Assembly (NCBI RefSeq): GCF_001514265.1
Contig: NZ_KQ948988.1
Coordinates: 1,123,395-1,187,394, forward strand
Source of the DNA: Streptomyces resistomycificus
GTDB taxonomy: Bacteria; Actinomycetota; Actinomycetes; Streptomycetales; Streptomycetaceae
Length of the DNA stretch: 64,000 bases
Direction of reading: 5' to 3'
Shown here: in pieces, positions 8,937 to 17,788 of the stretch
How positions within the stretch are numbered: the first letter of the stretch is position 1
How the letters are laid out: each line of letters starts with the position of its first letter
The notes under the pieces: generated by a model
Database searches by the model: none
What the model was told of the DNA's origin: nothing
The model's input: the letters and a program-made list of their open reading frames with translations, nothing else
Made by a program: the position numbers and the translations under genes

Positions 8937-10001
8937 ATGGATCGACACCTGGAACGCTGCGCGATCACCCCCTACGGGCGAGGAGCGGGAAGCTCTCGGG
9001 TCCGGGTCTTCGAGTGGCTGGACCGTGTCGGCGCGGACTTCACCGTCGGCAGCTATCTGTCGCTGCCGGACGCCGCGCCGTCCCGGCTCGCCCGGCACCC
9101 GGTGTCCCTCGCGAGGGCGGAGCTGCGCCTCGGCGCCATCGCACGCGGCCGTCCCCGGATGCTGCTGCTGCACCGCGAGGCCTCGCCGCTCAGCCGCGGC
9201 TGGTGGGAGCGGCGGTTGCTGTCCAGCGCCGAGTTCGCCGTGTACGACTTCGACGACGCCCTGCAGTGGGACACGGGCGAAGGCGGTCTGGCCCGCCGGA
9301 TCGCGCCCAAGGCCGGCAAGGCCAGGGTGGCCGTGCGGCACGCGGACCGCGTCATCGCGGGCAACGACGTGCTGGCCGAGTGGGCCTCCCGGCACCATCG
9401 GGACGTCGTGGTGATTCCCAGCTGCGTGGCCCCGCAGGACTACACGCCCAAGACCTCGTACGCACTGCACGACCCGCCGCGCCTGGGCTGGATCGGCTCG
9501 CCCCACAACGAGGCGTGCCTGCTGCTGATCGCCGCCGCGCTCAGGGAGGTCCACCGCAGGACCGGCGCGCGGCTCACCCTCGTCGGGACGACCACGCCGG
9601 CCCTCGGGGACCTGGAGTCGTTCGTCGACCGGATCGCCTGGAGCCCGGACAGCCAGAGGGCGGCGCTGGCCGGCATGGACGTCGGCCTGATGCCCCTGGC
9701 CGCGAGCGCCTACAGCCTCGGCAAGTGCGGGTACAAACTCCTCCAGTACGCCGCTGCCGGACTGCCCGCCGTGGCCAGCCCGCTGGGCGTCAACGCCGAG
9801 CTGCTGTCGGGGTTCGGCATGCCCGCGGCCCGGACCCGGGACGAGTGGACCGGCGCGATGCTGGGCCTGCTCGACGCCCCGGCGGCGGAGCGGGAACGGC
9901 TCGGGCGCGCCGCCCGGGAGACCGTCACCCGCCGCTACTCCTACGACGCCTGGCTGCCGGCGTGGGCGGCGGCCCTGGAACTGGGTCCGGTGCCGCGATG
10001 A
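8937..10001 (+). CDS. glycosyltransferase, GT4-like (GT-B)
   Basis: 354 aa. The N-terminal part has a GRGAGSSRVRVFEWL motif, where many GT-B enzymes acting on membrane lipids carry Arg/Gly loops. A YDFDDALQWD stretch and LGWIGSPHNEACLL start the donor domain, and YSLGKCGYKLLQYAAAGLPA is the typical donor-phosphate/ribose-binding block, with the canonical EX7E Glu replaced by Lys/Gln. It is the first gene rightward of shared motif A, about 56 nt upstream. It overlaps the next gene by ATGA. The sugar donor is unknown. Confidence 0.8.
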   Translation: MDRHLERCAITPYGRGAGSSRVRVFEWLDRVGADFTVGSYLSLPDAAPSRLARHPVSLARAELRLGAIARGRPRMLLLHREASPLSRGWWERRLLSSAEFAVYDFDDALQWDTGEGGLARRIAPKAGKARVAVRHADRVIAGNDVLAEWASRHHRDVVVIPSCVAPQDYTPKTSYALHDPPRLGWIGSPHNEACLLLIAAALREVHRRTGARLTLVGTTTPALGDLESFVDRIAWSPDSQRAALAGMDVGLMPLAASAYSLGKCGYKLLQYAAAGLPAVASPLGVNAELLSGFGMPAARTRDEWTGAMLGLLDAPAAERERLGRAARETVTRRYSYDAWLPAWAAALELGPVPR

Positions 10002-10945
10002 CCACCCCACCGCGGACCGTCCCGGCCGTCGACGTCGTGATCGTGAACTGGAACGCCGGCCGGCATCTCGGCGACTGCCTGCGCTCCGTCGTCCGGGCCG
10101 ACCGCTCGGAGCTGGAGGTGGCGCGGATCGTGGTCGTGGACAACGCCTCCGGCGACGACTCGCTGCAGGGGCTGAGCGCGGCCGACATCCCGCTCGACGT
10201 GGTGCGCAACCCCCGTAACCGCGGCTTCGCCGTCGCCTGCAACCAGGGCGCCGCCCGGTGCGACAGCGACCTGTTGCTCTTCCTCAACCCGGACACGGAG
10301 CTCTACCCGGACAGTCTGGCCGTCGTCGCACGGGTCCTGCGGAGCCCGCCCGAGGATCACATCGGGATCTTCGGAGGGCTCATGGTGGACGAGCGGGGCA
10401 ATCCACAGATCTCGTGTTCGAGGTTCCCCACCCTGCGGGTCTACCTCGGCAAGATGACGGGGCTCGACCGTGTCGCGCCCGCCCTCTTCCCGTCGCACCA
10501 CGTCCGCCCCCGGGAGCTGACCGGTTCGGGGCCCGTGGACCAGGTCATCGGAGCGTTCTTCCTGGTGCGCCGACCGGTGTTCGAGGAACTGCACGGCTTC
10601 GACGAGCGGTACTTCCTGTACCTCGAGGACGTCGACTTCGCCTGGCGTGCCCGCCGGGCCGGCTGGCTGTCCTACTACGTGGAGCAGGCCCGGGTCCATC
10701 ACGCGGGGCAGGTCAGCTCCTCCCAGCTCGGGCCGTGGCGGCACTACCTGCTGATGTGCAGCCGCAGCACGTACGCGTTCCGGCACTGGACGCGGCCGCG
10801 GGCATGGGCGCTGATGGCGCTGACCGTGTCCGTGGAGCCGGCCGCGCGACTGGCGGCCGCGGTGTTGCGGGGGCGGTGGGCGGAGTTGGGGGCCACGCTG
10901 GCGGTCTACCGGAGTTTTCTGCGCTGGTTTCGGCAGGGGCGGTGA
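9998..10945 (+). CDS. family 2 glycosyltransferase (rhamnosyltransferase-like)
   Basis: 315 aa. GT-A fold signatures are VDVVIVNWNAGRHLGDCL, VVVDNASGDDS, NRGFAVACNQG and the metal-binding LFLNPDTEL. The acceptor region has GAFFLVRRPVFEELHGFDER and YLEDVDFAWRARRAG (catalytic ED). The pattern is closest to WbbL-type rhamnosyl or related inverting transferases. The ATG overlaps the preceding stop, and the gene ends the operon before a strong hairpin at 11209. About 55 C-terminal residues form a membrane-associating amphipathic tail. Confidence 0.86.
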   Translation: MTTPPRTVPAVDVVIVNWNAGRHLGDCLRSVVRADRSELEVARIVVVDNASGDDSLQGLSAADIPLDVVRNPRNRGFAVACNQGAARCDSDLLLFLNPDTELYPDSLAVVARVLRSPPEDHIGIFGGLMVDERGNPQISCSRFPTLRVYLGKMTGLDRVAPALFPSHHVRPRELTGSGPVDQVIGAFFLVRRPVFEELHGFDERYFLYLEDVDFAWRARRAGWLSYYVEQARVHHAGQVSSSQLGPWRHYLLMCSRSTYAFRHWTRPRAWALMALTVSVEPAARLAAAVLRGRWAELGATLAVYRSFLRWFRQGR

Positions 10946-11061
10946 TGCGCGGTGCGGTGCGGTGCGGTGCTGTGCGGTGGTGTCCGGCGCCGGGGTGAGG
11001 GCCGCCGGGTAGGGGGGTGGGGTTCTGCCGGGGGCGGGCTGCGGGTCCGTTGTGGCGTGTC

Positions 11062-11151
11062 GCGCAGTTCCCCGCGCCCCTGGTGGCGCAGTTCCCCGCG
11101 CCCCTGTTGCGCAGTTCCCCGCGCCCCTGGGCGCTGTTTCCCCGCGGCCCT
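11062..11151 (+). repeat. three exact plus one degenerate copy of a Streptomyces-type intergenic repeat
   Basis: GCGCAGTTCCCCGCGCCCCT occurs at 11062-11081, 11086-11105 and 11109-11128, with a diverged copy at about 11131-11151. This sequence, usually single and often in hairpin with its complement, is familiar from intergenic regions of many Streptomyces chromosomes. Here it is stacked head to tail with 3-4 nt spacers. Confidence 0.8.
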
Positions 11152-11208
11152 GGTTGTGCTGTTCCGGGCGGTTCTGGGCGCGCTTTTCGTGCGTCCCTGA
11201 GGTGAGGG

Positions 11209-11254
11209 CACGAGGTCGTCCGGTCCTGGGTGCCCAGGGCCGGACGACCTCGTG
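11209..11254. terminator. bidirectional terminator-like hairpin
   Basis: CACGAGGTCGTCCGG (11209-11223) pairs perfectly with CCGGACGACCTCGTG (11240-11254). The inner CCTGGG and CCCAGG extend the stem. It lies between the convergent GT2 and oxygenase genes. There is no U-tract, as is usual in high-GC actinobacteria. Confidence 0.75.
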
Positions 11255-11261
11255 ACAGCCG

Positions 11262-12074
11262 CTAGCGGGAACGTGCTCTTCGCCTGGCGTGCCTCGCCGC
11301 GTCCAGCAGGACCGGGGGAGTCACGCGCTCCACCGCCTTGCGCGTACGCCCGGCGTGTTCTCCCGGCCGCCGCTGATACAGCGTGCTGTGAGCCGAGGAG
11401 AACTCCTCCGCCGGGCGGCCGTTCGTGTAGTAGTACAGCGCGAGCGAGCGGCGGGTCCGGTCGGGCGGGCAGGCCAGCGGCTCCGGGTGGCCGTGAAAGG
11501 CGTCATCCGTGGTGGCGAAGACGACGAAGCGGTTGAACTCGGGGAGGAGCCGCGTGACCGAGCGGGTCATTTCCCGGTCCCAGAGTTCCAGCGCTCCGCC
11601 GTACGACTCCTCCCAGTCCCGGTTCAGATACAGAATGGCGTTCAGCCGCCGGTCGAGGCGCAGCTTGTTGTGCCAGTTGAAGTCCGCGTGCACCTTGAGG
11701 AATCCGCCGCGCTCGATCTGATGCAGCCCGCCGCCCTCGAAGTACGGATCCGGCACCAGACCCTCGACGCCGGTCAGTTGCTCCAGGAAGCCGAGGAACG
11801 CCGCGGAGTTGAACTGGGCCATCAGGTGCCGGGTGAACTCCCCGATGAACTCGTCCCCTTCGCTCGCCAGCTTCTTGGACGTCGCCCGGTCGAACCGCTG
11901 CCAGGGGACGTCCCCGGGCTTGGGGAATTCCCCCACCACCTGGTCCGCGACCCATTCGGGCAGGAAGTCGTCCACGACGACATGGGGAAACGGCTCCGCG
12001 GTGCGGAATTCCTCGCGACGCGAGTCGGCGAGAGGCGCCAGGGACTCACCCGAGAAGAAGTAAGGCTCGAACAT
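11262..12074 (-). CDS. 2OG-Fe(II) oxygenase (prolyl-4-hydroxylase-like)
   Basis: 270 aa. A clean GGAGGG site lies 6 nt before the ATG. The double-stranded beta-helix core shows the HxD iron ligands in LKVHADFNWH, the distal His in DDAFHGHPEPL and the 2-oxoglutarate Arg in TRRSLALYYYT. The N-terminus (FPHVVVDDFLP) matches the family that includes bacterial prolyl hydroxylases and sugar- or peptide-modifying oxygenases. It is divergent from the priming sugar transferase, across shared motif B. Its placement suggests hydroxylation of a glycan, lipid or associated peptide; the substrate is unknown. Confidence 0.82.
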   Translation of the reverse strand: MFEPYFFSGESLAPLADSRREEFRTAEPFPHVVVDDFLPEWVADQVVGEFPKPGDVPWQRFDRATSKKLASEGDEFIGEFTRHLMAQFNSAAFLGFLEQLTGVEGLVPDPYFEGGGLHQIERGGFLKVHADFNWHNKLRLDRRLNAILYLNRDWEESYGGALELWDREMTRSVTRLLPEFNRFVVFATTDDAFHGHPEPLACPPDRTRRSLALYYYTNGRPAEEFSSAHSTLYQRRPGEHAGRTRKAVERVTPPVLLDAARHARRRARSR

Positions 12075-12136
12075 TGCGCACCCTCCGTTTTCACCAAGAG
12101 GTACTTGCCCTGCGATCGTGGATGACGGAAACTGTG

Positions 12137-12155
12137 TTTACGATGTAAATATACA
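12137..12155 (+). promoter_or_regulatory. EPS-locus shared motif, copy B
   Basis: TTTACGATGTAAATATACA lies in the divergent region between the oxygenase and the priming transferase, 37 nt before the chosen start at 12193. It matches copies A, C and D at most positions. Its presence inside the longer frame beginning at 12118 argues against that upstream start. Confidence 0.68.
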
Positions 12156-12192
12156 CCCTCTGGGCAGGTTCGCCCGGATCGAGGAGGGCCGT

Positions 12193-12948
12193 ATGGAAAC
12201 CATCGACAGCCTTTCCCGGCAGGCGCCGTCCCCGCCCCTCACGGCCGCGGCGCGGCTCACGCCGGGGCGCCGGGCCCTGGACGTCGCCGTGGCCCTCACC
12301 CTCCTTCTCCTGCTCGCCCCCCTGCTGGTCCTGCTCGCCGTGCTGGTGAGGGTCACGAGCGGCCCGCCGGCGCTGTTCCGGCAGCGACGCGTCGGGGCGG
12401 GCGGCGGTGAGTTCACCCTCTACAAGTTCCGCAGCATGCGGGAGGGCGGAGCCGGTCCCGGTGTCACGGGCCGCGCCGACCCGCGGGTCACCCGCACAGG
12501 CCGAGTGCTGCGCCGGCTCAGCCTCGACGAGCTCCCGCAGCTCTGGAACGTCCTGCGCGGCGACATGACCTTGGTCGGCCCCCGCCCCGAGGTCCCCGGG
12601 CTGGCCCGCCGCTATCCGCCGGAGTACCGGTGGGTGTTCCGGCACCGCCCCGGCCTCACCGGTCCCTGCCAGCTGCGCTCGCGTTCCTACGCCGCCCAGC
12701 TCGACGGACACCCGGATCCCGAGGCGTACTACCTGGCCGTGCAGGTGCCCCGACGCACCGCGCTGGACGCGGAGTTCCTGAGCCGGCCGACCCTGTGGAA
12801 CGTACTGCGCTACACCGCCAGGACCGTCCTGTACGTCCTGTCCGCCCCGTGGGACCGGAGTCAGGGATCCAGGGGGCCGGGATCCAGGGGCCCGGGGTCC
12901 CGGGGCCCGAGCGACCCGGTGCAGCGGCGTCGAGGAGGCGGATCCTGA
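12193..12948 (+). CDS. priming sugar-phosphate transferase (WcaJ/PglC-type monotopic phosphoglycosyltransferase)
   Basis: 251 aa from METIDSL, preceded by GAGGAGGG. One hydrophobic membrane segment (about residues 30-55) is followed by the bacterial sugar transferase domain: [21 protein letters not shown], then [20 protein letters not shown] and LVGPRPE. This enzyme starts lipid-linked repeat-unit synthesis by moving a sugar-1-phosphate to undecaprenyl phosphate. It has the short catalytic form without the extra four-TM N-terminus. A GSRGP-type repeat near the C-terminus comes from a GGATCCAGGGGCC-like tandem DNA repeat. It overlaps the next gene (TGATG). Confidence 0.88.
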   Translation: METIDSLSRQAPSPPLTAAARLTPGRRALDVAVALTLLLLLAPLLVLLAVLVRVTSGPPALFRQRRVGAGGGEFTLYKFRSMREGGAGPGVTGRADPRVTRTGRVLRRLSLDELPQLWNVLRGDMTLVGPRPEVPGLARRYPPEYRWVFRHRPGLTGPCQLRSRSYAAQLDGHPDPEAYYLAVQVPRRTALDAEFLSRPTLWNVLRYTARTVLYVLSAPWDRSQGSRGPGSRGPGSRGPSDPVQRRRGGGS

Positions 12949-13922
12949 TGCGGGCCGTGGTGACCGGCGCGGCCGGGTTCATCGGATCGCACCTGTGCGA
13001 GCACCTGGTGGCCTGCGGCGACGAGGTCGTCGGCGTCGACGCGATGACGGACTTCTACGACCCCGCGCGCAAGCGGCACAACCTCGCCGCGCTGCGCGGA
13101 CGCGACGGGTTCACCCTCCGCACGGGGAACCTGCTCGGCCTCCCCCTGCGGCAGCTGTTCGCGGGGGCCGACGCCGTCTACCACCTCGCCGGTCAGCCCG
13201 GCGTGCGCGGTTCCTGGGGGCCTGAGTTCGCCGTCTACCTCGAACGCAACGTCCTGGTCACCCAGCGGGTGCTGGAAGCGGCCCGGGACACCGGACTGGG
13301 CCGGCTGGTCTTCGCGTCCAGTTCGTCCGTGTACGGCGACGCGGAGGCGTATCCGACCCCGGAGACGGTGCGGCCGCGGCCGGTGTCGCCGTACGGCGTC
13401 ACCAAGCTCGCCGCCGAGCAGCTGTGCGAGACCTACCGCACCGTCTTCGGCGTGCCGACCGCCTCGCTGCGCCTGTTCAGCGTCTACGGGCCACGCCAGC
13501 GACCCGACATGGCGTTCGCCCGGCTGGTGACGGCGGCCTGCACCCGCCGCCCCTTCCCGCTGTACGGCGACGGCGGGCAGAGCCGTGACTTCACCTACGT
13601 CGGGGACGTGGTCGCGGCGATGCGCGCGGCCGCCCTCTCGCCCTGGGCCGGAGTGGCCAACCTGGGCGGAGGCAGCGAGGTGACGATGCGTCAAGTCATC
13701 GAGCTACTCGGTCGTCTGGCCGCTCCCGTGCGCGTCGTACCGGGGCCCGCCCGCCCCGGGGACGCCCGCCGCACGGCCGCGGACATCGCTCTGGCCCGGG
13801 ACGTCTTCGCCTACCGTCCCGCCACGGACATCCGTACCGGTCTCGCCGCGATGCTGCGCGCCGAGGCGGCCGCGCTCGCCGACGGCCTGCCGGGCGGACA
13901 GCCACTGGCCGGACGGTCGTGA
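12948..13922 (+). CDS. NAD-dependent epimerase, UDP-glucuronate 4-epimerase-like
   Basis: 324 aa extended SDR. The cofactor motif is TGAAGFIGSHLCE, the catalytic SSSSVYGD and the YGVTK (YxxxK) motif are intact, and RLFSVYGPRQRPDMA is the usual downstream block. The loop DAMTDFYDPARKRHN is typical of UDP-glucuronate 4-epimerases rather than GalE. With the UDP-glucose dehydrogenase at 16431 it could supply UDP-galacturonate. It is coupled to the priming transferase by a one-base overlap. Confidence 0.84.
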   Translation: MRAVVTGAAGFIGSHLCEHLVACGDEVVGVDAMTDFYDPARKRHNLAALRGRDGFTLRTGNLLGLPLRQLFAGADAVYHLAGQPGVRGSWGPEFAVYLERNVLVTQRVLEAARDTGLGRLVFASSSSVYGDAEAYPTPETVRPRPVSPYGVTKLAAEQLCETYRTVFGVPTASLRLFSVYGPRQRPDMAFARLVTAACTRRPFPLYGDGGQSRDFTYVGDVVAAMRAAALSPWAGVANLGGGSEVTMRQVIELLGRLAAPVRVVPGPARPGDARRTAADIALARDVFAYRPATDIRTGLAAMLRAEAAALADGLPGGQPLAGRS

Positions 13923-13985
13923 AGCCCAAGGTGCCCAGGTGTGGGTGCGGCCGGATCAAGGCGGATCAGGTCGGACCAGGTTGGA

Positions 13986-14963
13986 TCAGGTCGGATCGGA
14001 GTGCCGCTGCGCTCCCCGGTAGTAGTCGACGATCTCGTCCTCGGTCATCTGCCGGTCCCGTCTGCGTCCCAGGAAGTAGAGGGCCGACGCGTCGTCCTGG
14101 GCGAAGTCCGCGGGGACGAGACGGTCCAGGCCCCGTAGCCAGAAGAGTGCCGCCCGCGCCGCGCGGCCCGGGAGGGCGTGCCGGGTCAGTCCCCTGACCA
14201 GGTGGTCCACGCTCCACAGGAGCTGGGTGCCGGGGCCGGTGACCGGCCCGGCCGCGAGCTCCTCGAAGCGCCGGAAGAGATAGCGGTGGCCGCTGGCGGT
14301 GTAGCGGGTGAAGTCGTGGGCGCCGGCGTGGACCTGTTGCAGGAACGGAGTCTCCGCGTAGACGAGCCCGTCGTCGCGGAGGACCCGGTGGATCTCGGCG
14401 ACCACCGCGACGGGATCGAGCACGTGCTCCAGCACCGCCTGCACCAGCACCCCGTCGACGCTGCCCGTGCGCAGCGGAACCTGGTGGGCGTCGGCGACGA
14501 ACTGCGTCACCGGTCCGGCCGCGATGTCGAACCCGATCACCCGTACCCGCGCGTCCCGGTAGGCGGCACCCACCCCGTTGCCGACCGTCGCCCCGCCCAC
14601 GACCAGCAGCTTCGGTGCCGGACCCGGCAGGGCGCGCAGCAGCAGGTCGATGTTGCGGGCGGCGACCCGGTTGGGCGGCTTGATGACGCGGCGCAGCGGG
14701 GCCGGCAGCGCGTCGGCGCCCCCGCGCGCGTTCGCGTGCCGTGCGAGCGAGGCCACGGTGTCCCGGCCGACCACGCTGTGCCCGAAGTCGACCAGCACCG
14801 GCCACCGCCCGGCCAGGGGAAAGGCCGGGGGAGCCGGCGTGGGGGAGTGGCAGGCGCAGTCGGCGGAGGTGCAGTGGAGGCCGTCCGGGCGCTCGGCCAG
14901 ATCCGACCGGCAGCGCGGACACACCAACAGCGGCCTGATCTCGTCCAGTTCGGCCAGGGCCAT
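13986..14963 (-). CDS. class I SAM-dependent methyltransferase with N-terminal Zn ribbon
   Basis: 325 aa from the ATG at 14963, with GAGGAG in front; the frame is open further upstream but that part covers the divergent promoter. The N-terminus has a CPRC...C...CAC zinc-ribbon/Trm112-like patch. A Rossmann core follows (LLVVGGATVGNGVGAAY, VIGFDIAAGPVTQFVADAHQVP, VLVQAVLEHVLDP), ending in LRDDGLVYAETPF. It probably O- or N-methylates a sugar of the polymer. It is divergent from the glycosyltransferase at 15115 across motif C. Confidence 0.82.
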   Translation of the reverse strand: MALAELDEIRPLLVCPRCRSDLAERPDGLHCTSADCACHSPTPAPPAFPLAGRWPVLVDFGHSVVGRDTVASLARHANARGGADALPAPLRRVIKPPNRVAARNIDLLLRALPGPAPKLLVVGGATVGNGVGAAYRDARVRVIGFDIAAGPVTQFVADAHQVPLRTGSVDGVLVQAVLEHVLDPVAVVAEIHRVLRDDGLVYAETPFLQQVHAGAHDFTRYTASGHRYLFRRFEELAAGPVTGPGTQLLWSVDHLVRGLTRHALPGRAARAALFWLRGLDRLVPADFAQDDASALYFLGRRRDRQMTEDEIVDYYRGAQRHSDPT

Positions 14964-15074
14964 GGGTGCTCCTCGGGGGGCGCGTGACTCGCTCGGCCCG
15001 TCTCTCGACGGGTGTCCGACATGCTCCATCCTCTGCCGGATTGACCCCGATCGCCCGATGGGAGAAGATGTACG

Positions 15075-15093
15075 TATACGCCGTAAATATACG
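15075..15093 (+). promoter_or_regulatory. EPS-locus shared motif, copy C
   Basis: TATACGCCGTAAATATACG lies 21 nt before the glycosyltransferase start at 15115 and between it and the divergent methyltransferase. It aligns with copy B over the GTAAATATAC half and with copies A and D over the TACGNCGTAA core. Confidence 0.7.
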
Positions 15094-15114
15094 GTTCTAC
15101 ACCGGTGGTGATGG

Positions 15115-16368
15115 ATGATGCGGAACGGGACGCTGGTCCCCGGCGCGGGACGGTCCGGCGGCACACTCGCCGACTGGCCCGCGACGCCTCCGCAGGTGGC
15201 GTCGGCGGCGGAGCTGCCGCCTCCGCCGACGCTGCCCCGGATCAAGGTGCTGCACGTCATCACCCGCCTCCAGGCCGGAGCCGGAGGCAACACACTGCTG
15301 TCGGCCCAGGGCATGGACCCCGGCCGGTACGAGGTCTGGATCGCCGGAGTGCCCGGCGGCGACCTCTGGGAGCGGGCCAGGGCCGCCGGAGTGCGCACCG
15401 CGGAGATCCCCGGCTTCCGGCACACCCTGACCCCCGCCGACCTTCTGGTGCTGTGGCGTCTGGTGCGGCTCGTCCGGCGTGAGCGGTTCACCGTCGTGCA
15501 CACCCACTCCGCCAAGGGCGGCTTCCTCGGGCGGATCGCCGCCCGGCTGTGCCACACACCGGTGGTGGTGCACACCATCCACGGCCTCAGCTTCCACCCG
15601 TACCAGTCCCGCCCCAGGCGCACGCTCTACCGCTGTCTGGAGCGCGCCACCCGGCGCTTCACCCACCGCTTCCTCGCCGTCGCGCCCCGCGTCGCCGAGC
15701 AGGCCGTCGCGGAGCGCCTCGCCCCGCCGGGCCGCGTCCACGTGGTGCCGTCGGCGGTCGACCTGGCGCACATACCCGAACGGTTCGACCCCCTCGCCCG
15801 CCGCGTGCTGGGCGTGCCGCGCGACACCGCCCTCGTCGGCACCGTCGGCCGCCTCGACGCCCAGAAGGCGCCCCTGGACTTCGTCCGCATGGCGGCCGCG
15901 CTCCAAGCCGGACGCCCCGACACGGCGTTCGTGATGATCGGCGACGGACCGCTGCGGGACGACGTACGGCGGCTCGCCGCGGAGCTGGACGTGCAGGTGG
16001 TCCTCACCGGCGACCGGGCCGACGCCGACTGGCTGGTGGCCGGACTCGACGCGTTCGTCATCACCTCGCTGTACGAAGGGCTCGGCCGGGCCCTCACCGA
16101 GGCGCTCGCCGCCGCCCGCCCGGTCGTCGCCACCGCCGTGAACGGCGTTCCGGACCTGGTGGAGCACGGCGCCACCGGGCTGCTCGTCGCACCGGCCGAC
16201 CCGGACGGCGCCGCCCGGGCGGTCACCTGGTTGCTCGACCACCCGCGGGAGGCCGCCGAGATGGGCCGGCAAGGCCGACGGCGGGTCCGCGCCACGTTCG
16301 CTCCGCAGACCATGTGCGCGGCCGTGGACGCCTGCTACCGCGACCTGCTCGGTCTGCCCCCGCCCTGA
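15115..16368 (+). CDS. GT4 family glycosyltransferase
   Basis: 417 aa (an adjacent ATG at 15118 is equally possible). Residues 42-65 begin the N-terminal Rossmann domain (KVLHVITRLQAGAGGNTLL), with HTHSAKGGFLGRIAARL acceptor-side motifs. The C-terminal domain has VGTVGRLDAQKAPLDF and the EX7E signature ITSLYEGLGRALTEALAAARPVV (shown in part), diagnostic of retaining GT4 enzymes. A proline/alanine-rich stretch precedes the catalytic part. It is the first gene after motif C. The sugar donor is unknown. Confidence 0.88.
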   Translation: MMRNGTLVPGAGRSGGTLADWPATPPQVASAAELPPPPTLPRIKVLHVITRLQAGAGGNTLLSAQGMDPGRYEVWIAGVPGGDLWERARAAGVRTAEIPGFRHTLTPADLLVLWRLVRLVRRERFTVVHTHSAKGGFLGRIAARLCHTPVVVHTIHGLSFHPYQSRPRRTLYRCLERATRRFTHRFLAVAPRVAEQAVAERLAPPGRVHVVPSAVDLAHIPERFDPLARRVLGVPRDTALVGTVGRLDAQKAPLDFVRMAAALQAGRPDTAFVMIGDGPLRDDVRRLAAELDVQVVLTGDRADADWLVAGLDAFVITSLYEGLGRALTEALAAARPVVATAVNGVPDLVEHGATGLLVAPADPDGAARAVTWLLDHPREAAEMGRQGRRRVRATFAPQTMCAAVDACYRDLLGLPPP

Positions 16369-16430
16369 CCCGCACCCGGCACCTGAGCCGGATTTTCGTC
16401 GCCCCCACCCACGCCCCCCGGGAGATCGAC

Positions 16431-17762
16431 ATGCGCCTCACCGTCATCGGCACCGGATACGTAGGAGCCGTCCACGCCGCCTGCATGGCGGACATCGGGC
16501 ACGAGGTCCTCGGCGTGGACGTCGACGCGGAACGGACCGCCGCGCTCGCCGCCGGACGGCCCCCGTTCTTCGAGCCGGCCCTGGGCGGGACCCTCCAGCG
16601 CGTGGTGGACTCCGGACGGCTCCGTTTCACCACCTCGACCGCAGAGGCCTGCCGGTTCGCCGACACGCACTTCGTGTGCGTCGGCACCCCGCAACTGCCC
16701 GGTTCCGGTGCCGCCGACCTGCGCCACGTCGAGGCCGTCGTGGACGGCCTCGCCGCCCATCTCGCCGACGCCGGGGACCAGCCGGACCAGCCGGTCCTGG
16801 TGGTCGGCAAGTCCACCGTGCCCGTCGGAACGGCGGACATGCTGGCCCGGCGGCTGGGCCGCGCCGCCGACGTGGCGTGGAACCCGGAGTTCCTGCGCGA
16901 GGGGTGCGCGGTCCAGGACACGCTGCGGCCCGAACGCATCGTGGCGGGCGTCAGGACCCCGACCGCCGAGGCACGGCTGCGAGAGATCTACGCGCCCCTG
17001 ACGGCGGCCGGCGCCCCCTTCATCGTGACCGACCCCGCCACCGCGGAACTGGTCAAACTCGCCTCGAACTCCTTCCTCGCCACGAAGGTCTCCTTCATCA
17101 ACGCCATGGCGGAGATCTGCGACGCCACCGGTGCCGACGTCCTGACCCTGGCCGAGGCGATGGGTGCGGACTCCCGGATCGGCCCGCGCTTCCTCGCGCC
17201 CGGCCTCGGCTTCGGCGGCAGTTGTCTGCCCAAGGACATCCGGGCCTTCACGGCCCGCGCCGAGGAACTGGGACTGGGGGAGTCGGTGGCCTTCCTCCGT
17301 CAGGTCGACGAGATCAACACCCGGCAGCGGCGACGCACCGTCGAACTCGCCGAGCGGCTGGTCGGCGGATCCTTCGCCGACCGCGGTGTCGCGGTCCTCG
17401 GGGCCGCCTTCAAGCCCCGCAGCGACGACGTCCGGGACTCGCCGGCGCTGGCCGTCGCGGAGGCGGTACGGCGCCGGGGCGCCGAAGTCCGCGTCCACGA
17501 CCCGGAAGCGGTGGACAACGCCCGGGCCGCGTACCCCGCCCTGCAGTTCGCGCTGGACGTGAACAAGACCTGCGAACAGGCCGACATCGTGCTCCACCTC
17601 ACCGAGTGGCCCCAGTACCGAGACCTCGATCCGGCCGCCCTGGCCACGGTCGTGCGCACCCCGGTCATCGTCGACGCCCGCCACAGCCTCGATCCCCAGG
17701 CCTGGCGCGCCGCGGGCTGGACACTGCGCGCACCCGGCCGGCCGAGGCTGGGCGGGAACTGA
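16431..17762 (+). CDS. UDP-glucose 6-dehydrogenase
   Basis: 443 aa. The N-terminal NAD motif is VIGTGYVGAVHAACMADIGH. The middle domain has KSTVPVGT, NPEFLREG and the substrate-anchoring ELVKLASNSFLATKVSFIN. The catalytic Cys lies in GFGGSCLPKDIRAF, and the C-terminal UDP-binding domain has GAAFKPRSDDVRDSPA. It oxidises UDP-glucose to UDP-glucuronate, the precursor for the epimerase at 12948 and the decarboxylase at 17789. It sits 62 nt after the GT4 gene, probably in the same transcript. Confidence 0.93.
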   Translation: MRLTVIGTGYVGAVHAACMADIGHEVLGVDVDAERTAALAAGRPPFFEPALGGTLQRVVDSGRLRFTTSTAEACRFADTHFVCVGTPQLPGSGAADLRHVEAVVDGLAAHLADAGDQPDQPVLVVGKSTVPVGTADMLARRLGRAADVAWNPEFLREGCAVQDTLRPERIVAGVRTPTAEARLREIYAPLTAAGAPFIVTDPATAELVKLASNSFLATKVSFINAMAEICDATGADVLTLAEAMGADSRIGPRFLAPGLGFGGSCLPKDIRAFTARAEELGLGESVAFLRQVDEINTRQRRRTVELAERLVGGSFADRGVAVLGAAFKPRSDDVRDSPALAVAEAVRRRGAEVRVHDPEAVDNARAAYPALQFALDVNKTCEQADIVLHLTEWPQYRDLDPAALATVVRTPVIVDARHSLDPQAWRAAGWTLRAPGRPRLGGN

Positions 17763-17788
17763 CAGCGAGCGAAAGGCGGGAGGACGCC

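Larger units (their letters stand above)
10946..11261. other. 316-bp gene-free interval with simple and dispersed repeats
   Basis: No convincing coding sequence is seen. It starts with a GTGCG-type pentamer tract (about 10948-10982). Tandem copies of a GCGCAGTTCCCCGCGCCCCT element follow, and it ends in a long hairpin between two convergent genes. Short open frames here translate only the repeats. Confidence 0.7.

Noticed and set aside
6353..10945. A 1,530-codon open frame on the plus strand
   Set aside because: Only its last part is the real GT2 gene (9998-10945). The rest is antisense to the polymerase and Wzz-like genes or out of frame with the GT4-like gene, with charge-rich nonsense composition typical of high-GC shadow frames.
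11062..11151. CRISPR array or IS end made from the GCGCAGTTCC repeats
   Set aside because: Spacers are 3-4 nt, no cas or transposase genes are near, and the sequence is a familiar dispersed Streptomyces intergenic repeat.
12118..12192. Earlier start for the priming sugar transferase
   Set aside because: The extra 25 codons cover regulatory motif B, and the GAGGAGGG site fits the ATG at 12193.
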